The notes under the pieces are model-generated. The model was given only the letters and a program-made list of their open reading frames with translations, did not search any database and was not told where the DNA came from. DNA of 64,000 bases. Source: Erwinia sp. E602. Lineage in GTDB: Bacteria; Pseudomonadota; Gammaproteobacteria; Enterobacterales; Enterobacteriaceae. The position numbers and the translations under genes were made by a program. Location of the stretch: NCBI RefSeq assembly GCF_018141005.1, contig NZ_CP046582.1:4092001-4156000 (forward strand). Reading direction: 5' to 3'. This document shows, one piece after another, positions 17,734-27,780 of the stretch (positions within the stretch are counted from its first letter, which is position 1; each line of letters opens with the position of its first letter).

Positions 17734-19056
17734 TTATTGCGTAATTCTGCGATAGATAACTGGCGTCGCAGCCGGTGCGGTATCGCCGACCTGCACGGCA
17801 TGCTGCACCGCCAGCGCCGCTTCCTGCCAGCTGGCTTCGCTCGACGCGTGGATAATCGCCAGCGGACGTTCAGCATCTACCGAATCACCCAGCTGCACCA
17901 TCTCGCTGAAGCCGACGCTGTAATCGATGCTGTCGCTGGCCTGGCGGCGGCCGCCGCCCATCGCGACCACCGCCATTCCCAGCGCGCGGGTGTCCATTGC
18001 GCCGACCACGCCGGCACGCTGCGCGTAAACCGCTTTGCTCAGCGTTGGCGCAGGCAGATAGCTGTCCATGCGTTCAATAAAGTCAGCCGGGCCGTTCTGC
18101 GCCGCCACCATGCGGGCAAACACTTCGGCCGCGCGGCCGTTATCCAGCACCGTCATCAGCTGCTGCTGTGCGTCTGCCGCTGAGGTCGCCAGCCCGCCGG
18201 AGATCAGCATTTCGCTGCACAGGGCGAGGGTCACTTCCAGCAGGCGCGGGTTGCGGTAGCTGCCGGTGAGGAACTGCACCGCTTCCCGCACCTCCAGCGC
18301 GTTACCGGCGCTGGAGGCCAGCACCTGGTTCATATCGGTCAGCAGCGCGGTGGTTTTACAGCCGCCGCCGTTAGCCACGCCGACGATCGATTCTGCCAGC
18401 GCCAGCGACAGCTCAAAGGTCGGCATAAAGGCGCCGGACCCGACTTTAACGTCCATCACCAGCGCATCCAGCCCTTCGGCCAGCTTCTTGGCGAGGATCG
18501 AGGCGGTGATCAGCGGGATCGAATCCACGGTGGCGGTGATATCACGGGTGGCGTAGAAACGCTTATCCGCCGGGGCCAGCGACTGGGTCTGGCCGATAAT
18601 CGCCACACCCACCTGCTTAATAATCTGACGGAAGCGATCGTCCTGCGGGAAGATATCGAACCCGGGGATCGCTTCCAGCTTGTCGAGGGTGCCGCCGGTG
18701 TGCCCCAGCCCGCGGCCGGAGATCATCGGCACATAACCGCCGCAGGCGGCAATCATCGGGCCAAGCATCAGCGAGGTCACGTCGCCGACGCCGCCGGTGG
18801 AGTGCTTATCCACCACCGGTCCGTTCAGCCCCAGCCCCTGCCAGTTCAGCACCGAGCCGGAGTCGCGCATCGCCATGGTCAGCGCCACCCGCTCGGGCAG
18901 CGACATATCATGGAAGAAGATGGTCATCGCCAGCGCGGCGATCTGCCCCTCTGACACCGTATTGTCACGTACGCCGTTGATGAAGAAACGGATCTCCTCT
19001 TCACTCAGCGCCTGACCATCACGTTTTTTACGAATAATTTCCTGCGGCAGAAACAC
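17734..19056 (-). CDS. deoA: Thymidine phosphorylase DeoA
   Basis: Phosphorolysis of thymidine and deoxyuridine to base and deoxyribose-1-phosphate. The 440 residues carry [19 protein letters not shown], the phosphate-binding signature, and [17 protein letters not shown] place the start at GTG 19056, which gives the E. coli length (440) and a good spacing from a GGGGG ribosome site; GTG 19062 in the same frame is the alternative. Second gene of deoCABD, close behind deoC (19075). Confidence 0.98.
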   Translation of the reverse strand: MFLPQEIIRKKRDGQALSEEEIRFFINGVRDNTVSEGQIAALAMTIFFHDMSLPERVALTMAMRDSGSVLNWQGLGLNGPVVDKHSTGGVGDVTSLMLGPMIAACGGYVPMISGRGLGHTGGTLDKLEAIPGFDIFPQDDRFRQIIKQVGVAIIGQTQSLAPADKRFYATRDITATVDSIPLITASILAKKLAEGLDALVMDVKVGSGAFMPTFELSLALAESIVGVANGGGCKTTALLTDMNQVLASSAGNALEVREAVQFLTGSYRNPRLLEVTLALCSEMLISGGLATSAADAQQQLMTVLDNGRAAEVFARMVAAQNGPADFIERMDSYLPAPTLSKAVYAQRAGVVGAMDTRALGMAVVAMGGGRRQASDSIDYSVGFSEMVQLGDSVDAERPLAIIHASSEASWQEAALAVQHAVQVGDTAPAATPVIYRRITQ

Positions 19057-19074
19057 GGTCACCCCCGGTTAATA

Positions 19075-19854
19075 TCAGTACTTGCTGTCGCTTTTGGCAC
19101 CGCTGAAACCGGCCGCGTTCAGCAGGCTGGCCAGCAGGCTTGAAGCACCAAAGCGGAAGTGGCGCGCGTCGGCCCACTCGCTGCCGAGAATGTCGTCGGC
19201 CAGCTTCAGGTAAACTGCCGCGTCGTCGGCGGTGCGCACGCCGCCGGCAGGTTTAAAACCAACCTGTTGCTGCACGCCTTTTTCGGCGATAACGCGCATC
19301 ATGATCTCCGCCACTTCCGGCGTGGCGTTCACCGGTACTTTACCGGTAGAGGTCTTGATAAAGTCGGCACCGGCGTTGATGGCGATCTCTGACGCCTGGC
19401 GGATCAGCGCCTCGGTTTTCAGCTCACCGGTTTCGATAATCACTTTTAACAGCACGCCGGCGTCTGCGCAGGCGGCTTTACAGGCTTTTACCAGCTCAAA
19501 ACCAACCGTCTCGTTACCGGCGATCAGCGCGCGGTACGGGAACACCACGTCCACCTCATCTGCACCGTAGGCGATCGCCGCGCGGGTTTCGGCCAGCGCA
19601 ATGTCGATATCATCGTTACCGTGCGGGAAGTTAGTGACGGTGGCAATGCGCACGTCCGGGGTGCCCTGCTCGCGCAGCGTTTTGCGGGCGATCGGGATAA
19701 AGCGCGGATAGATGCAGATCGCCGCGGTATTGCCCGCCGGGGATTTGGCCTGGTGGCACAGCGCGATCACCTTCTCGTCGGTATCGTCATCGTTGAGGGT
19801 GGTCAGATCCATCAGCTTCAGCGCGCGTACCGCGGCCTGGGTTACATCAGTCAT
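19075..19854 (-). CDS. deoC: Deoxyribose-phosphate aldolase DeoC
   Basis: Cleaves deoxyribose-5-phosphate to glyceraldehyde-3-phosphate and acetaldehyde; the substrate is also the DeoR inducer. The 259 residues match E. coli Deo[17 protein letters not shown], Schiff-base lysine in [11 protein letters not shown], and the proton-relay FIKTSTGKV and [10 protein letters not shown]. The start at ATG 19854 gives the E. coli length; an ATG at 19857 is adjacent, with GGAG upstream. First gene of deoCABD, preceded by a 280-bp control region. Confidence 0.98.
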   Translation of the reverse strand: MTDVTQAAVRALKLMDLTTLNDDDTDEKVIALCHQAKSPAGNTAAICIYPRFIPIARKTLREQGTPDVRIATVTNFPHGNDDIDIALAETRAAIAYGADEVDVVFPYRALIAGNETVGFELVKACKAACADAGVLLKVIIETGELKTEALIRQASEIAINAGADFIKTSTGKVPVNATPEVAEIMMRVIAEKGVQQQVGFKPAGGVRTADDAAVYLKLADDILGSEWADARHFRFGASSLLASLLNAAGFSGAKSDSKY

Positions 19855-19915
19855 CATTTTCTCCAAAAGCGGATTACGTTGGCGTGGCGTTGTCGCCGCC
19901 CTACCGGAGCGGGAA

Positions 19916-19931
19916 TGTTATAATTATAACA
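19916..19931 (-). promoter_or_regulatory. DeoR operator overlapping the -10 box of the deo promoter
   Basis: TGTTATAATTATAACA is a perfect 16-bp palindrome with the arms (TGTTA...TAACA) of the E. coli DeoR operator. On the minus strand it contains TATAAT (19923-19928), a perfect -10 box. A start near 19917 places the CRP sites at about -40 and -92, as in E. coli deoP2. Confidence 0.75.
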
Positions 19932-19949
19932 ATTCACCCAGAGTGGTTT

Positions 19950-19965
19950 TGCGACGAAAGTCACG
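19950..19965 (-). promoter_or_regulatory. Candidate proximal CRP site of deo promoter
   Basis: TGCGA-N6-TCACG matches the CRP consensus TGTGA-N6-TCACA at 8 of 10 bases. Its centre is about 40 bp upstream of the inferred start, the class II position. Confidence 0.6.
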
Positions 19966-19974
19966 ATTGAAAGA

Positions 19975-19993
19975 AAGCGTTTTCATAAGCGTT
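19975..19993 (-). promoter_or_regulatory. Candidate CytR site between the two CRP sites
   Basis: The heptamer AAGCGTT occurs twice (19975-19981 and 19987-19993) between the two CRP-like sites. In E. coli, CytR binds degenerate octamers at just this place in deoP2. The match to CytR octamers is weak, so this rests on position. Confidence 0.3.
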
Positions 19994-20001
19994 ACAGTTA
20001 A

Positions 20002-20017
20002 AGTGATCTTCATCACA
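20002..20017 (-). promoter_or_regulatory. Candidate distal CRP site of deo promoter
   Basis: AGTGA-N6-TCACA matches the CRP consensus at 9 of 10 bases. Its centre is 52 bp from the proximal CRP site, about five helical turns. Confidence 0.7.
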
Positions 20018-20070
20018 ATAACTACCCAGCTGCAGCCGCAGACAGCGCGATCACCGGCGGCAGCCCGCAA

Positions 20071-20086
20071 TGTTAATATAATAACA
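20071..20086 (-). promoter_or_regulatory. Second DeoR operator-like palindrome
   Basis: TGTTAATATAATAACA has the same arms TGTTA/TAACA and 16-bp length as the operator at 19916, with an imperfect centre. The centre-to-centre distance is 155 bp, so DeoR could loop the promoter between them. Confidence 0.6.
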
Positions 20087-20136
20087 TTTTGTAAGGGTGT
20101 CTGCGCCACCCAGGCGCATTTTTTAACAGGCGAGTT

Positions 20137-20913
20137 TTACAGGCGGAAGATCAGGCGGGTATTTTCACGGATCGCTTCCGCGATCTGCTGCGGGGATTCC
20201 GGGCGCAGCTCACACAACACCCGCCACACCTCGCGCAGCCGCTCCGGGCGGTTGGGCTGCCCCTGCCAGCCCTGCAGCGGCATATCCGGCGAGTCGGTTT
20301 CCAGCAGCAGCGCGCTCAGCGGCAGGCGGGCGATAGCGTTACGCGTTTTGCTGGCTCGCGGGTAGGTAATGGTGCCGCCGACGCCGATGGCATAACCGGC
20401 GCGGATAAACGCCAGCGCCTGCTGTTCGCTGCCGGCAAAGCCGTGCACCACGCCGCGCCGCGGCACGTCGATGCGCCGCAGATGCTGCGCCAGCGTGTCG
20501 TGGGTACGCCGCGAATGCAGGATCACCGGCAGATCGTAATCGCGCGCCAGGCGCAGCTGATCGTCCAGCAGCGCCTGCTGGCGATCGAACTGCGGATCGT
20601 CGATGTAGCGATCGAGGCCGATCTCACCGATCGCCACCAGCTTCGGGTCACGCAGCTCCAGCTGCTGGCGCAGTGCCGCCAGCCCCTGTTCGCTATGTTC
20701 TGCGATGGCCATCGGATGCATGCCCAGCGCGGCGTACACCGGCGGGTGCGCGTGCGCCAGCGCCATCACGCCCGCAAAGCGATCGGCGGCCACGCCGACG
20801 GCGATCAGCTTCTCCACCCCGGCCTGCTGCGCCAGCCGCAGGCTCTCCGCCTCATCGCCGACAAACGGCGGGAAATCAAAATGACAGTGGGTATCCACAA
20901 ACACAGGCTGCAT
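20137..20913 (-). CDS. yjjV: TatD-family metal-dependent hydrolase YjjV
   Basis: A 258-residue TIM-barrel hydrolase of the TatD family, in E. coli a putative DNase. Metal ligands visible: HCHF near residue 9, the Glu in GEIGLD, H in ILHSRR, H in VVHGF, and D in LLETDSPDMPL. Full-length similarity to E. coli YjjV. It lies upstream of the deo control region in the same direction and 18 bp after yjjU. The E. coli genes yjjW and yjjI that separate it from deoC are missing here. Confidence 0.95.
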   Translation of the reverse strand: MQPVFVDTHCHFDFPPFVGDEAESLRLAQQAGVEKLIAVGVAADRFAGVMALAHAHPPVYAALGMHPMAIAEHSEQGLAALRQQLELRDPKLVAIGEIGLDRYIDDPQFDRQQALLDDQLRLARDYDLPVILHSRRTHDTLAQHLRRIDVPRRGVVHGFAGSEQQALAFIRAGYAIGVGGTITYPRASKTRNAIARLPLSALLLETDSPDMPLQGWQGQPNRPERLREVWRVLCELRPESPQQIAEAIRENTRLIFRL

Positions 20914-20931
20914 GCCAGCACTCCTCTATCT

Positions 20932-22293
20932 TCAGAGTTTTAAACTATCAGGAGCCACTCTCCCGTCTGCGCTGACCGGAGTAAACGTGTCCTCCGCGAT
21001 CGTCCGTCCCGACAGCGCATCTGCATCAGCAACAGGCGCGGCAGCAGACTCCATAACGTCAGTTATGGCCGGATTGAGCAATGGATCCGTCACGGCAGCC
21101 AGGGCCGGGTTAAGCAACGGATCCGCCACGGCAGTCGTGGCCGGGTTGAACAACGGATCCGCCACGGCAGCCAGGGCCGGATTGAGCAACGGATCCGCCA
21201 CGGCAGCCGTGGCTGGTTGCTGCATTGTACGCCTTGTTGTCCGTTCCGGCATAACCACGACATCTGCCGGATTCAGCACGCTGTCTGCGCCTGTGCCCGG
21301 CACAACTGGCGCCGTGCCAGCCACCGCATTAATGAGAGCGGGCCTGGCAGAGACGGGCATGACACCCTTGCCACCGCCCAGCCACTGGCCCAGCGTCGCA
21401 AGGAAGTAACGCCCGCAGCGGCGGCCCAGATGATAATCCTGATTCAGCGCCGTCACCCGGCTGCCCAGCGCATTGCTGGCCAGCGGGCGCGGCGGGTAGA
21501 TCTCAACGATCCGCAGGCCGCCCGGCGGTGCATCGATAAACTGCTGGGTTTCGCTGTAGCTCTGCTCGTGCAGCTGTAAAATATTGATTAACGGGCGCAA
21601 CGCCCCGTCACTCAGCCAGCGCTCCAGCCGTTTGATCCACTGCGGTGTATAGGTCATCTGTGAGGGGACGGTGCGGATCACCACGATAGTATCAGCACCG
21701 CGCCGCGCCGCCTCGCGCACCGGGATGGCGTCGCTGATGCCGCCGTCCAGCCAGAACTCGCCGCTGAGATCGACACCATTGCGGTACAAACCCGGAATGG
21801 CGCTGGACGCCTTAATGATGTCATGCCAGTTATCTGCCGTGGGGGTAAAATAAGAGGGGCTGTAATCGTCGCTGCGACAGGCGCACATATAGAATTCGCG
21901 GCCGGCCTTAAACAGCTTATCCCCGGCCGCCAGCGCCAGCGGCATTTCAGCACGGGTAATGTCCACCAGCCAGTCCAGGTCGATCAGGTGCCCACCGCGA
22001 ACAAAGCGCAGCGGATCGAAAAACTGTTTGCTGGTGGTATAACGGGTGATCACCCGGCGGGCATAACCTGGCTGGCCGCAGACGTAAGCGGATAAGTTCT
22101 GTGCCCCGGCGGAAGTGCCGATCAGCAGATCGAAGGGATTAAAGCGCGCCCGCTGAAATTCATCCAGCACGCCGGCGGTAAAAATGCCGCGTTGCCCGCC
22201 GCCCTCGCATACCAGGGCGAGATTTCCGGGGGAAAAAGGGGACAAATTCAGGGGATCGATATTACCGAGGGTAATCGGGATGCGGCTGCCCAA
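20932..22293 (-). CDS. yjjU: Patatin-like phospholipase YjjU with repetitive C-terminal tail
   Basis: A 453-residue patatin-fold protein. The oxyanion motif CEGGGQRGIFTAG, nucleophile GTSAG (LLIGTSAGAQN) and catalytic Asp in DGGISDAIP are all present, so lipid acyl hydrolase activity is plausible. E. coli YjjU has about 357 residues. This one has an extra tail with four 12-residue repeats of the type AVADPLLNPA. I start at TTG 22293, with GGAGG 9 bases upstream and alignment to the E. coli N-terminus (GSRIPITLGNI); the GTG at 22311 overlaps that ribosome site. Followed by yjjV after 18 bp. Confidence 0.93.
   Translation of the reverse strand: MGSRIPITLGNIDPLNLSPFSPGNLALVCEGGGQRGIFTAGVLDEFQRARFNPFDLLIGTSAGAQNLSAYVCGQPGYARRVITRYTTSKQFFDPLRFVRGGHLIDLDWLVDITRAEMPLALAAGDKLFKAGREFYMCACRSDDYSPSYFTPTADNWHDIIKASSAIPGLYRNGVDLSGEFWLDGGISDAIPVREAARRGADTIVVIRTVPSQMTYTPQWIKRLERWLSDGALRPLINILQLHEQSYSETQQFIDAPPGGLRIVEIYPPRPLASNALGSRVTALNQDYHLGRRCGRYFLATLGQWLGGGKGVMPVSARPALINAVAGTAPVVPGTGADSVLNPADVVVMPERTTRRTMQQPATAAVADPLLNPALAAVADPLFNPATTAVADPLLNPALAAVTDPLLNPAITDVMESAAAPVADADALSGRTIAEDTFTPVSADGRVAPDSLKL
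21067..21210. repeat. 36-bp tandem repeat x4 inside yjjU
   Basis: Four near-identical 36-bp units start at 21067, 21103, 21139 and 21175. Each encodes 12 residues (AVADPLLNPA-type), so copy-number change would keep the yjjU frame. Confidence 0.93.
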
Positions 22294-22394
22294 GTCAGGT
22301 ATCCTCCACACAAAGTGAGTGCAGAGGATACCCGTTCTCAGCAGCGCCGGTGAGGCGCTTGTTGCTGTTTTGCTACGCTGTGTGACAGCAGTCG

Positions 22395-22556
22395 CTAAAG
22401 TTTCTTACGGCCGGTGAACAGGCTGACCAGGAAGATAATAATACCGACCACGAAGACGATTTTTGCTGCCCACGCTGCCGTACCCGCCAGACCACCGAAG
22501 CCTAATGCCGCAGCGATCAGTGCAATAATCAGAAAGATAATACCCCAACGAAACAT
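22395..22556 (-). CDS. ytjA: Small membrane protein YtjA (DUF1328)
   Basis: A 53-residue membrane protein with two hydrophobic segments ([22 protein letters not shown] and [18 protein letters not shown]) ending GRKKL, almost identical to E. coli YtjA. The ATG at 22556 has GGAGAGG upstream. DUF1328 proteins are widespread and of unknown function. It lies between osmY and yjjU, as in E. coli. Confidence 0.95.
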   Translation of the reverse strand: MFRWGIIFLIIALIAAALGFGGLAGTAAWAAKIVFVVGIIIFLVSLFTGRKKL

Positions 22557-22683
22557 ACGCCTCTCCTTACCATAGTGAAAATCGAACGTCTTTATCATTC
22601 ACGTAAGCGCAGTCATCGCGCCGGAATGTTGCTCTTAGCGGACTTGTCCGGTGACGGCAGCCGCCGTCACCGGTTTTCTACCG

Positions 22684-23292
22684 TTACTTAACGGTGAGAT
22701 CGTTTTTGACGCTTTTCACGCCATCAATGGCTTTGGCAATGCCTTCAGCGCGTTCAGACTGCGCCTCAGTTTTTACCGAACCGGAAAGCTGCACCACGCC
22801 GTTGGTGGTCTCCACCTTCACGTTACGCGACGGTACGATGTCATCCGCTAACAGTTTAGCTTTGATTTCGGTGGTGGTTGCCGCATCACCGGCATAACCG
22901 CTGGCCGTCGCTTTGGTGCTGTCTTTCACGTGCAGTTTGTCGCTAACTGACTTCACGCCTTCGACCTTTTTGGCCGCTGCAACCGCCAGTTCAGCCTGAT
23001 CCTGTGAGGTCACAAAACCGCTCAGGGTCACCACGCCATCGTGGGTTTTCACGGAAATATCGGTACTTTTAATCGCTTCATTGTCGACCAGCGCGGCTTT
23101 CACCTTGGCGGTTACGCCGCTGTCGTCCATGTAGTTACCTACTGACTTCATTGAGCTATCGATTTTTGAACCCGCACTGTCGGCAGCTGATTCCGCTTTA
23201 CCGGTCATCGTCTGTTCTGCCATCGCGGTTCCGCTTAACAGAGCTGAACCGACTACCAGTGCCATCAGGGTTTTCGTCATTGTGGTCTTCAT
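22684..23292 (-). CDS. osmY: Periplasmic osmotic-stress chaperone OsmY
   Basis: A 202-residue periplasmic protein. Signal peptide [25 protein letters not shown] is followed by two BON domains (about residues 58-125 and 135-202), each with the pattern VKVxTxxGVVxLSG. Length and sequence fit E. coli OsmY, an RpoS- and osmotically induced chaperone for outer-membrane proteins. Monocistronic between prfC and ytjA. Confidence 0.97.
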   Translation of the reverse strand: MKTTMTKTLMALVVGSALLSGTAMAEQTMTGKAESAADSAGSKIDSSMKSVGNYMDDSGVTAKVKAALVDNEAIKSTDISVKTHDGVVTLSGFVTSQDQAELAVAAAKKVEGVKSVSDKLHVKDSTKATASGYAGDAATTTEIKAKLLADDIVPSRNVKVETTNGVVQLSGSVKTEAQSERAEGIAKAIDGVKSVKNDLTVK

Positions 23293-23423
23293 CGATTTGT
23301 TCCTTTTGTTTGCGTCCTGACAATAAATATAGTCGCAGATAGCGTTTTTACCGGACAGGAAGGTGAAAAAGAGGAAAAAATCAGCAGAAATACGAGGTTT
23401 TAAGAGTAGTCTGTAATATCAGT

Positions 23424-23460
23424 GAAAAAAAAAGGGTGGGACGCGTTAACGTCCCACCCT
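23424..23460 (-). terminator. Rho-independent terminator of prfC
   Basis: On the minus strand an 11-bp stem AGGGTGGGACG/CGTCCCACCCT with a 6-base loop is followed by nine T residues, 18 bp after the prfC stop codon. Confidence 0.92.
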
Positions 23461-23477
23461 CAAGTGTAGTCGCGGAA

Positions 23478-25067
23478 TTAATGTTCGCGAGTTTTGCGGA
23501 ATACCACGTCAGGATAACGTTCCTGAGTGATATTCAGGTTGACCATAGTAGGAGCGATGTAGGTCAGGTTATCACCGCCATCAAGCGCCAGGTTCACTTC
23601 GTTCTTGCGCTGGAACTCGTCAAATTTCTTCACGTCATTACACTCCACCCAGCGGGCGGTCGAGACGTTGATCGCCTCATAAATCGCTTCGACGTTGTAT
23701 TCGCTTTTCAGGCGCGAGACCACCACGTCAAACTGCAGCACGCCCACCGCACCGACGATCAGGTCGTTGTTGTGTACCGGGCGGAACACCTGCACTGCGC
23801 CCTCTTCCGACAGCTGCACCAGCCCTTTCAGCAGCTGCTTCTGCTTCAGCGGGTCACGCAGGCGGATACGACGGAACAGTTCCGGCGCGAAGTTCGGAAT
23901 ACCGGTGAACTTCATATTTTCACCCTGGGTAAAGGTGTCGCCGATCTGGATAGTACCGTGGTTATGCAGGCCGATAATATCGCCCGGATACGCCTCTTCC
24001 ACGTGGGAACGGTCACCGGCCATAAAGGTCAGCGCGTCCGAGATCACCACGTCTTTGCCGGTGCGCACCTGGCGCAGCTTCATACCCTTCTCATACCTGC
24101 CGGAGACCACGCGCATAAAGGCCACGCGGTCGCGGTGTTTCGGATCCATATTGGCCTGGATCTTAAACACGAAGCCGGTGAACTTCTCGTCGGCGGCGGT
24201 GACGGTGCGCAGATCGGTGTTACGCGGCATCGGTGCCGGTGCCCACTCAACCAGGCCATCCAGCATGTGGTCAACGCCGAAGTTACCCAGCGCGGTGCCG
24301 AAGAACACCGGGGTCAGCTGGCCTGCCAGGAACAGCTCGTGGTCAAATTCGTGGGAGGCACCCTGCACCAGCTCCAGCTCATCGCGCAACTGCGCCGCGA
24401 GATCTTCACCAATTGCCGCGTCCAGTTCCGGGTTATCCAGCCCCTTAACGATGCGCACTTCCTGAATGGTATGGCCCTTACCGGTCTGATAGAGGTAGGT
24501 TTCATTCTTATACAGGTGGTACACGCCCTTAAACAGCTTGCCGCAGCCGATCGGCCAGGTGATCGGCGCACAGGCGATCTTCAGCTCGCTCTCCACTTCA
24601 TCCATGACCTCCATCGGGTCACGGATATCGCGGTCCAGCTTGTTCATAAAGGTCAGGATCGGCGTGTCGCGCAGACGGGTCACTTCCATCAGCTTGCGGG
24701 TACGATCCTCAACGCCTTTCGCGGCGTCGATCACCATCAGACAGCAGTCGACCGCCGTCAGGGTGCGGTAGGTATCTTCGGAGAAGTCTTCGTGCCCCGG
24801 CGTGTCCAGCAGGTTGACCAGGCTTTCGCGGTACGGGAACTGCATCACCGAGGTGGTGATCGAGATGCCACGCTGCTTCTCCATCTCCATCCAGTCCGAT
24901 TTGGCGTGCTGGTTAGAGCCACGGCCTTTTACCGTACCGGCGGTCTGGATAGCCTGTCCGAACAGCAGAACCTTCTCGGTAATAGTGGTTTTACCGGCAT
25001 CCGGGTGAGAAATAATGGCAAAAGTGCGGCGGCGTGCCACCTCTTGCATAAAGGGCGCATTTGACAT
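23478..25067 (-). CDS. prfC: Peptide chain release factor 3
   Basis: GTPase that recycles RF1/RF2 after peptide release. The 529 residues (exactly the E. coli length) have G1 SHPDAGKTT, the switch I region [10 protein letters not shown]3 DTPGHEDF, G4 MNKLDRD, and EF-G/EF-Tu-type domains after it. I start at ATG 25067, where [21 protein letters not shown] lines up with E. coli. It ends in KTREH, with a terminator following. Confidence 0.98.
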   Translation of the reverse strand: MSNAPFMQEVARRRTFAIISHPDAGKTTITEKVLLFGQAIQTAGTVKGRGSNQHAKSDWMEMEKQRGISITTSVMQFPYRESLVNLLDTPGHEDFSEDTYRTLTAVDCCLMVIDAAKGVEDRTRKLMEVTRLRDTPILTFMNKLDRDIRDPMEVMDEVESELKIACAPITWPIGCGKLFKGVYHLYKNETYLYQTGKGHTIQEVRIVKGLDNPELDAAIGEDLAAQLRDELELVQGASHEFDHELFLAGQLTPVFFGTALGNFGVDHMLDGLVEWAPAPMPRNTDLRTVTAADEKFTGFVFKIQANMDPKHRDRVAFMRVVSGRYEKGMKLRQVRTGKDVVISDALTFMAGDRSHVEEAYPGDIIGLHNHGTIQIGDTFTQGENMKFTGIPNFAPELFRRIRLRDPLKQKQLLKGLVQLSEEGAVQVFRPVHNNDLIVGAVGVLQFDVVVSRLKSEYNVEAIYEAINVSTARWVECNDVKKFDEFQRKNEVNLALDGGDNLTYIAPTMVNLNITQERYPDVVFRKTREH

Positions 25068-25319
25068 GAAAATTCTTCTGGTTTGGCGCCGTACCGCCGG
25101 GTTACGCCTTTCGCGCAACGGCTGGCACAGCCGGTTCTTCGTTAGATGGCGGGCATTTTCGCTGATTGTGCCCTCAGAAACAATGCAGAACGGCGCTTAA
25201 TCACGCAAAAGGGGGGCGCAGCCCCGGCAGGCGGAGTTCGCTGCCGATCCGTTTAACCTGCAAATCCGGGACTCAGGCTGAGGGATCGTCCCGTCATCCG
25301 TAAAGCGATCCGCGCAGGC

Positions 25320-25988
25320 TCAGCCCGGACGCATTAACTGCGACCGTTCGGCTTCACACTCAACACGGCGACAGCAGCCGTCGAGATGATCGTTTACCAG
25401 CCCCAGCGCCTGCATCAGCGAATACGCGGTCACCGGCCCAACCCAGCTCCAGCCGCGCTTTTTCAGCGCCTTAGACATCGCTTCGGCCTGCGGTGAGGTT
25501 TTCACCTGCTGCCAGTAGTGCAGATCGACGCTGGCTGGCCGCTGCTGCGCCGTCGGCTCAAACTGCCAGAACCAGGCGGCCAGCGATCCGGCTTCCTCCT
25601 GCAGTTCGATCGCCCGTTGCGCATTGTTGATCGCCGAGAGGATCTTGGCTCGGTTACGCACGATGCCGCTGTCCGCCAGCAGCCGCGCCACCTCCGGCTC
25701 GCCGTAAGCCGCCACGCGGTGGAAATCAAAGCCCTCAAACGCGCGGCGGAAGTTGTCGCGCTTGTTATAGATAAGCTGCCAGGACATGCCGGAGTGAAAC
25801 CCCTCCAGACACACCTTCTCAAACAGCAGCCGATCGTCCACCACCGGGCGTCCCCACTCGTGGTCGTGATAGTCCGGCATCTGCGCCTGCCAGGCACAGC
25901 ATACCTGACCATCGGCGGTGGTAATCAGCCCCTGCTGGCGCAAACCGTCGTCGCGATCGGTCAAAATTTGAAACTGTTTCTCAGACAT
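25320..25988 (-). CDS. DNA-3-methyladenine glycosylase I (Tag family)
   Basis: Base-excision repair glycosylase removing 3-methyladenine. The 222 residues carry the Tag hallmarks YHDHEWGRPVVDDRLLFEKVCLEGFHSGMSW, KKRGWSWVGPVTAYSLMQALGLVNDH and a likely zinc site (Cys in CCAW, His in YHDHE, and NDHLDGCC). It is about 35 residues longer at the N-terminus than E. coli Tag (187), placing it in a Tag-like subgroup. The ATG at 25988 follows GGCGGG. Divergent from yghU. Confidence 0.9.
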   Translation of the reverse strand: MSEKQFQILTDRDDGLRQQGLITTADGQVCCAWQAQMPDYHDHEWGRPVVDDRLLFEKVCLEGFHSGMSWQLIYNKRDNFRRAFEGFDFHRVAAYGEPEVARLLADSGIVRNRAKILSAINNAQRAIELQEEAGSLAAWFWQFEPTAQQRPASVDLHYWQQVKTSPQAEAMSKALKKRGWSWVGPVTAYSLMQALGLVNDHLDGCCRRVECEAERSQLMRPG

Positions 25989-26232
25989 ATTCCCGCCTCT
26001 TTGCGTCAACAACCCATTGCTGAAAGCCGCTGTGTGATGCACGCAAAAAGCGGCAGCTCCCCCATCGCGACTTCAGCCACTGCTCGTTGCGGACAAGTGC
26101 CTCCCCGTTAGCAGTGCTATACCTAAGCATCCGACAATCGGGCATTTGGATTTCCGTGCGGCCATCCGCTATTTTTACCGCATTGCTGGCGACATCCGCC
26201 GGTACTCTTCGACGAAAAGGGCCTGTACAGCT

Positions 26233-27078
26233 ATGAGCAATAACGATTATCAGCCAGCAAAAGTCTGGAGCGAAAACAAAGGCACCGGCGGCACCTGGGG
26301 CAGTATCAACCGCCCGACCGCCGGCGCGCGTCACGACGCCACGTTGCCGCAGGGCAGGCACCCGCTGCAGCTCTACTCGCTGGGCACGCCAAACGGCCAG
26401 AAGGTGACCATCCTGCTGGAGGAGCTGCTGGCGCTGAACGTTAACGGTGCGGAGTATGACGCGCACCTGGTGCGTATTGGTGAAAGCGAGCAGTTCTCGT
26501 CGGGCTTTGTGGCGGTCAACCCTAACTCGAAGATCCCGGCGCTGCTGGACACCAGCGCACAGCCGGCAATTCGCGTGTTTGAATCTGGCGCGATCCTGCT
26601 CTATCTGGCGGAGAAATTCGGCCATTTCCTGCCAAAAGACGCGGCGAAGCGCACCGAAACGCTGAACTGGCTGTTCTGGCTGCAGGGCGCGGCCCCTTAC
26701 GTCGGCGGCGGCTTCGGCCACTTCTATCACTATGCGCCGGTGAAGATCGAGTACGCCATTGACCGCTTTACCCTGGAGGCCAAGCGCCAGCTGGACCTGC
26801 TGGACAAACAGCTGGCTGAACACCGCTATATTGCCGGCGATGAGTACACCATAGCCGATATCGCCATCTGGCCGTGGTACGGCGCGCTGGTGCAGGGTCT
26901 GCTGTACGAGGCCGGTGAGTTTATTGATGCCGCCTCGTATAAAAACCTGCTGCGCTGGGCGGATGAGATTGCGCAGCGCCCGGCGGTCAAACGCGGGCGC
27001 ATCGTCAACCGTACCTGGGGAGACGTGCAGCTGGCCGAACGCCACGCTGCGTCCGATTTCGACGCGCTGGGGCTGTAA
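26233..27078 (+). CDS. yghU: Glutathione S-transferase-like disulfide reductase YghU
   Basis: A 281-residue GST-superfamily protein; the E. coli homologue reduces disulfides with bound glutathione. The N-terminal thioredoxin-like domain has LYSLGTPNGQKVTILLEELL and NPNSKIPAL, then an all-helical domain with GGGFGHFYHYAPVKIEYAI. Similarity to E. coli YghU runs the full length, though the C-terminal tail is a little shorter (288 in E. coli). The start is ATG 26233, the one matching MTDNTYQPAKVW. Converges with yjjG (3-bp gap). In E. coli yghU is elsewhere, so this is a rearranged neighbour. Confidence 0.93.
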   Translation: MSNNDYQPAKVWSENKGTGGTWGSINRPTAGARHDATLPQGRHPLQLYSLGTPNGQKVTILLEELLALNVNGAEYDAHLVRIGESEQFSSGFVAVNPNSKIPALLDTSAQPAIRVFESGAILLYLAEKFGHFLPKDAAKRTETLNWLFWLQGAAPYVGGGFGHFYHYAPVKIEYAIDRFTLEAKRQLDLLDKQLAEHRYIAGDEYTIADIAIWPWYGALVQGLLYEAGEFIDAASYKNLLRWADEIAQRPAVKRGRIVNRTWGDVQLAERHAASDFDALGL

Positions 27079-27081
27079 AAT

Positions 27082-27762
27082 CTACGCGAGCAGCTTCTCC
27101 TGCAGCTCGCTCAGTGAAGCAACCTGCCAGGTCGGCGCGATGGTGTCCCGCGCCGGCTTGCCGTCAGCGTTCAGCCAGCAGGTGGCAAGGCCGGCGTTGA
27201 TGCCGCCGAGAATGTCCGAATCCGGATTATCACCGACCATCAGCACGCGATCGCGCGGCGGGTTGCCCATTTCACTGAGCGCGTAGTCGAAAATCGCCGG
27301 ATGCGGCTTGGCCACGCCCACTTCTTCAGACACCACCAGCAGATCGAAGAAATCCGCAAAACCGGTCTGCTCCAGGCGCACCTGCTGCATAGCGGTAAAG
27401 CCGTTGGTGATAATGCCCATCTTCACCCGCCCTTTAAGCGCGGTTAACAGCTCAACCGCCCCCGGCAGCGGCACGCAGATCTGCCCCATGGTCAGCAGGA
27501 AGCGGTGGTTGAGATCGGCGGCGGTGACGTTCAGCCGGGCCGCCCAGCCCTCAAAGCGCTGATGCTGCAGCTGCAGGGCGTTGATCACACCGTTCTGGTA
27601 GTCCACCCACAGCGGCTTGTTGATCGCCTGATAGGCGTCGTAGTCCGCCTGGCTGAAGGCGACGTCGTAGTGCTGAAACAGATGCTGTAAACCGGCAAAT
27701 GCGTCGAAGTGAAACAGCGTGTCGTCCGCGTCAAATAAAATCCAGTCCCAGTCTTTAAGCAT
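27082..27762 (-). CDS. yjjG: Pyrimidine 5'-nucleotidase / dUMP phosphatase YjjG
   Basis: HAD-family nucleotidase that hydrolyses dUMP, UMP and dTMP and non-canonical pyrimidine nucleotides (house-cleaning). The 226 residues have motif [12 protein letters not shown], motif II GIITNGF, motif III Lys in GVAKPHP, and motif [15 protein letters not shown]. It follows rimI in the order holD-rimI-yjjG, as in E. coli. Confidence 0.97.
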   Translation of the reverse strand: MLKDWDWILFDADDTLFHFDAFAGLQHLFQHYDVAFSQADYDAYQAINKPLWVDYQNGVINALQLQHQRFEGWAARLNVTAADLNHRFLLTMGQICVPLPGAVELLTALKGRVKMGIITNGFTAMQQVRLEQTGFADFFDLLVVSEEVGVAKPHPAIFDYALSEMGNPPRDRVLMVGDNPDSDILGGINAGLATCWLNADGKPARDTIAPTWQVASLSELQEKLLA

Positions 27763-27780
27763 CGTTGTTCAGGTTCCCTG

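Noticed and set aside
23436..25064. 542-codon open frame on the plus strand
   Set aside because: Mirror of prfC on the other strand; no recognisable protein features.
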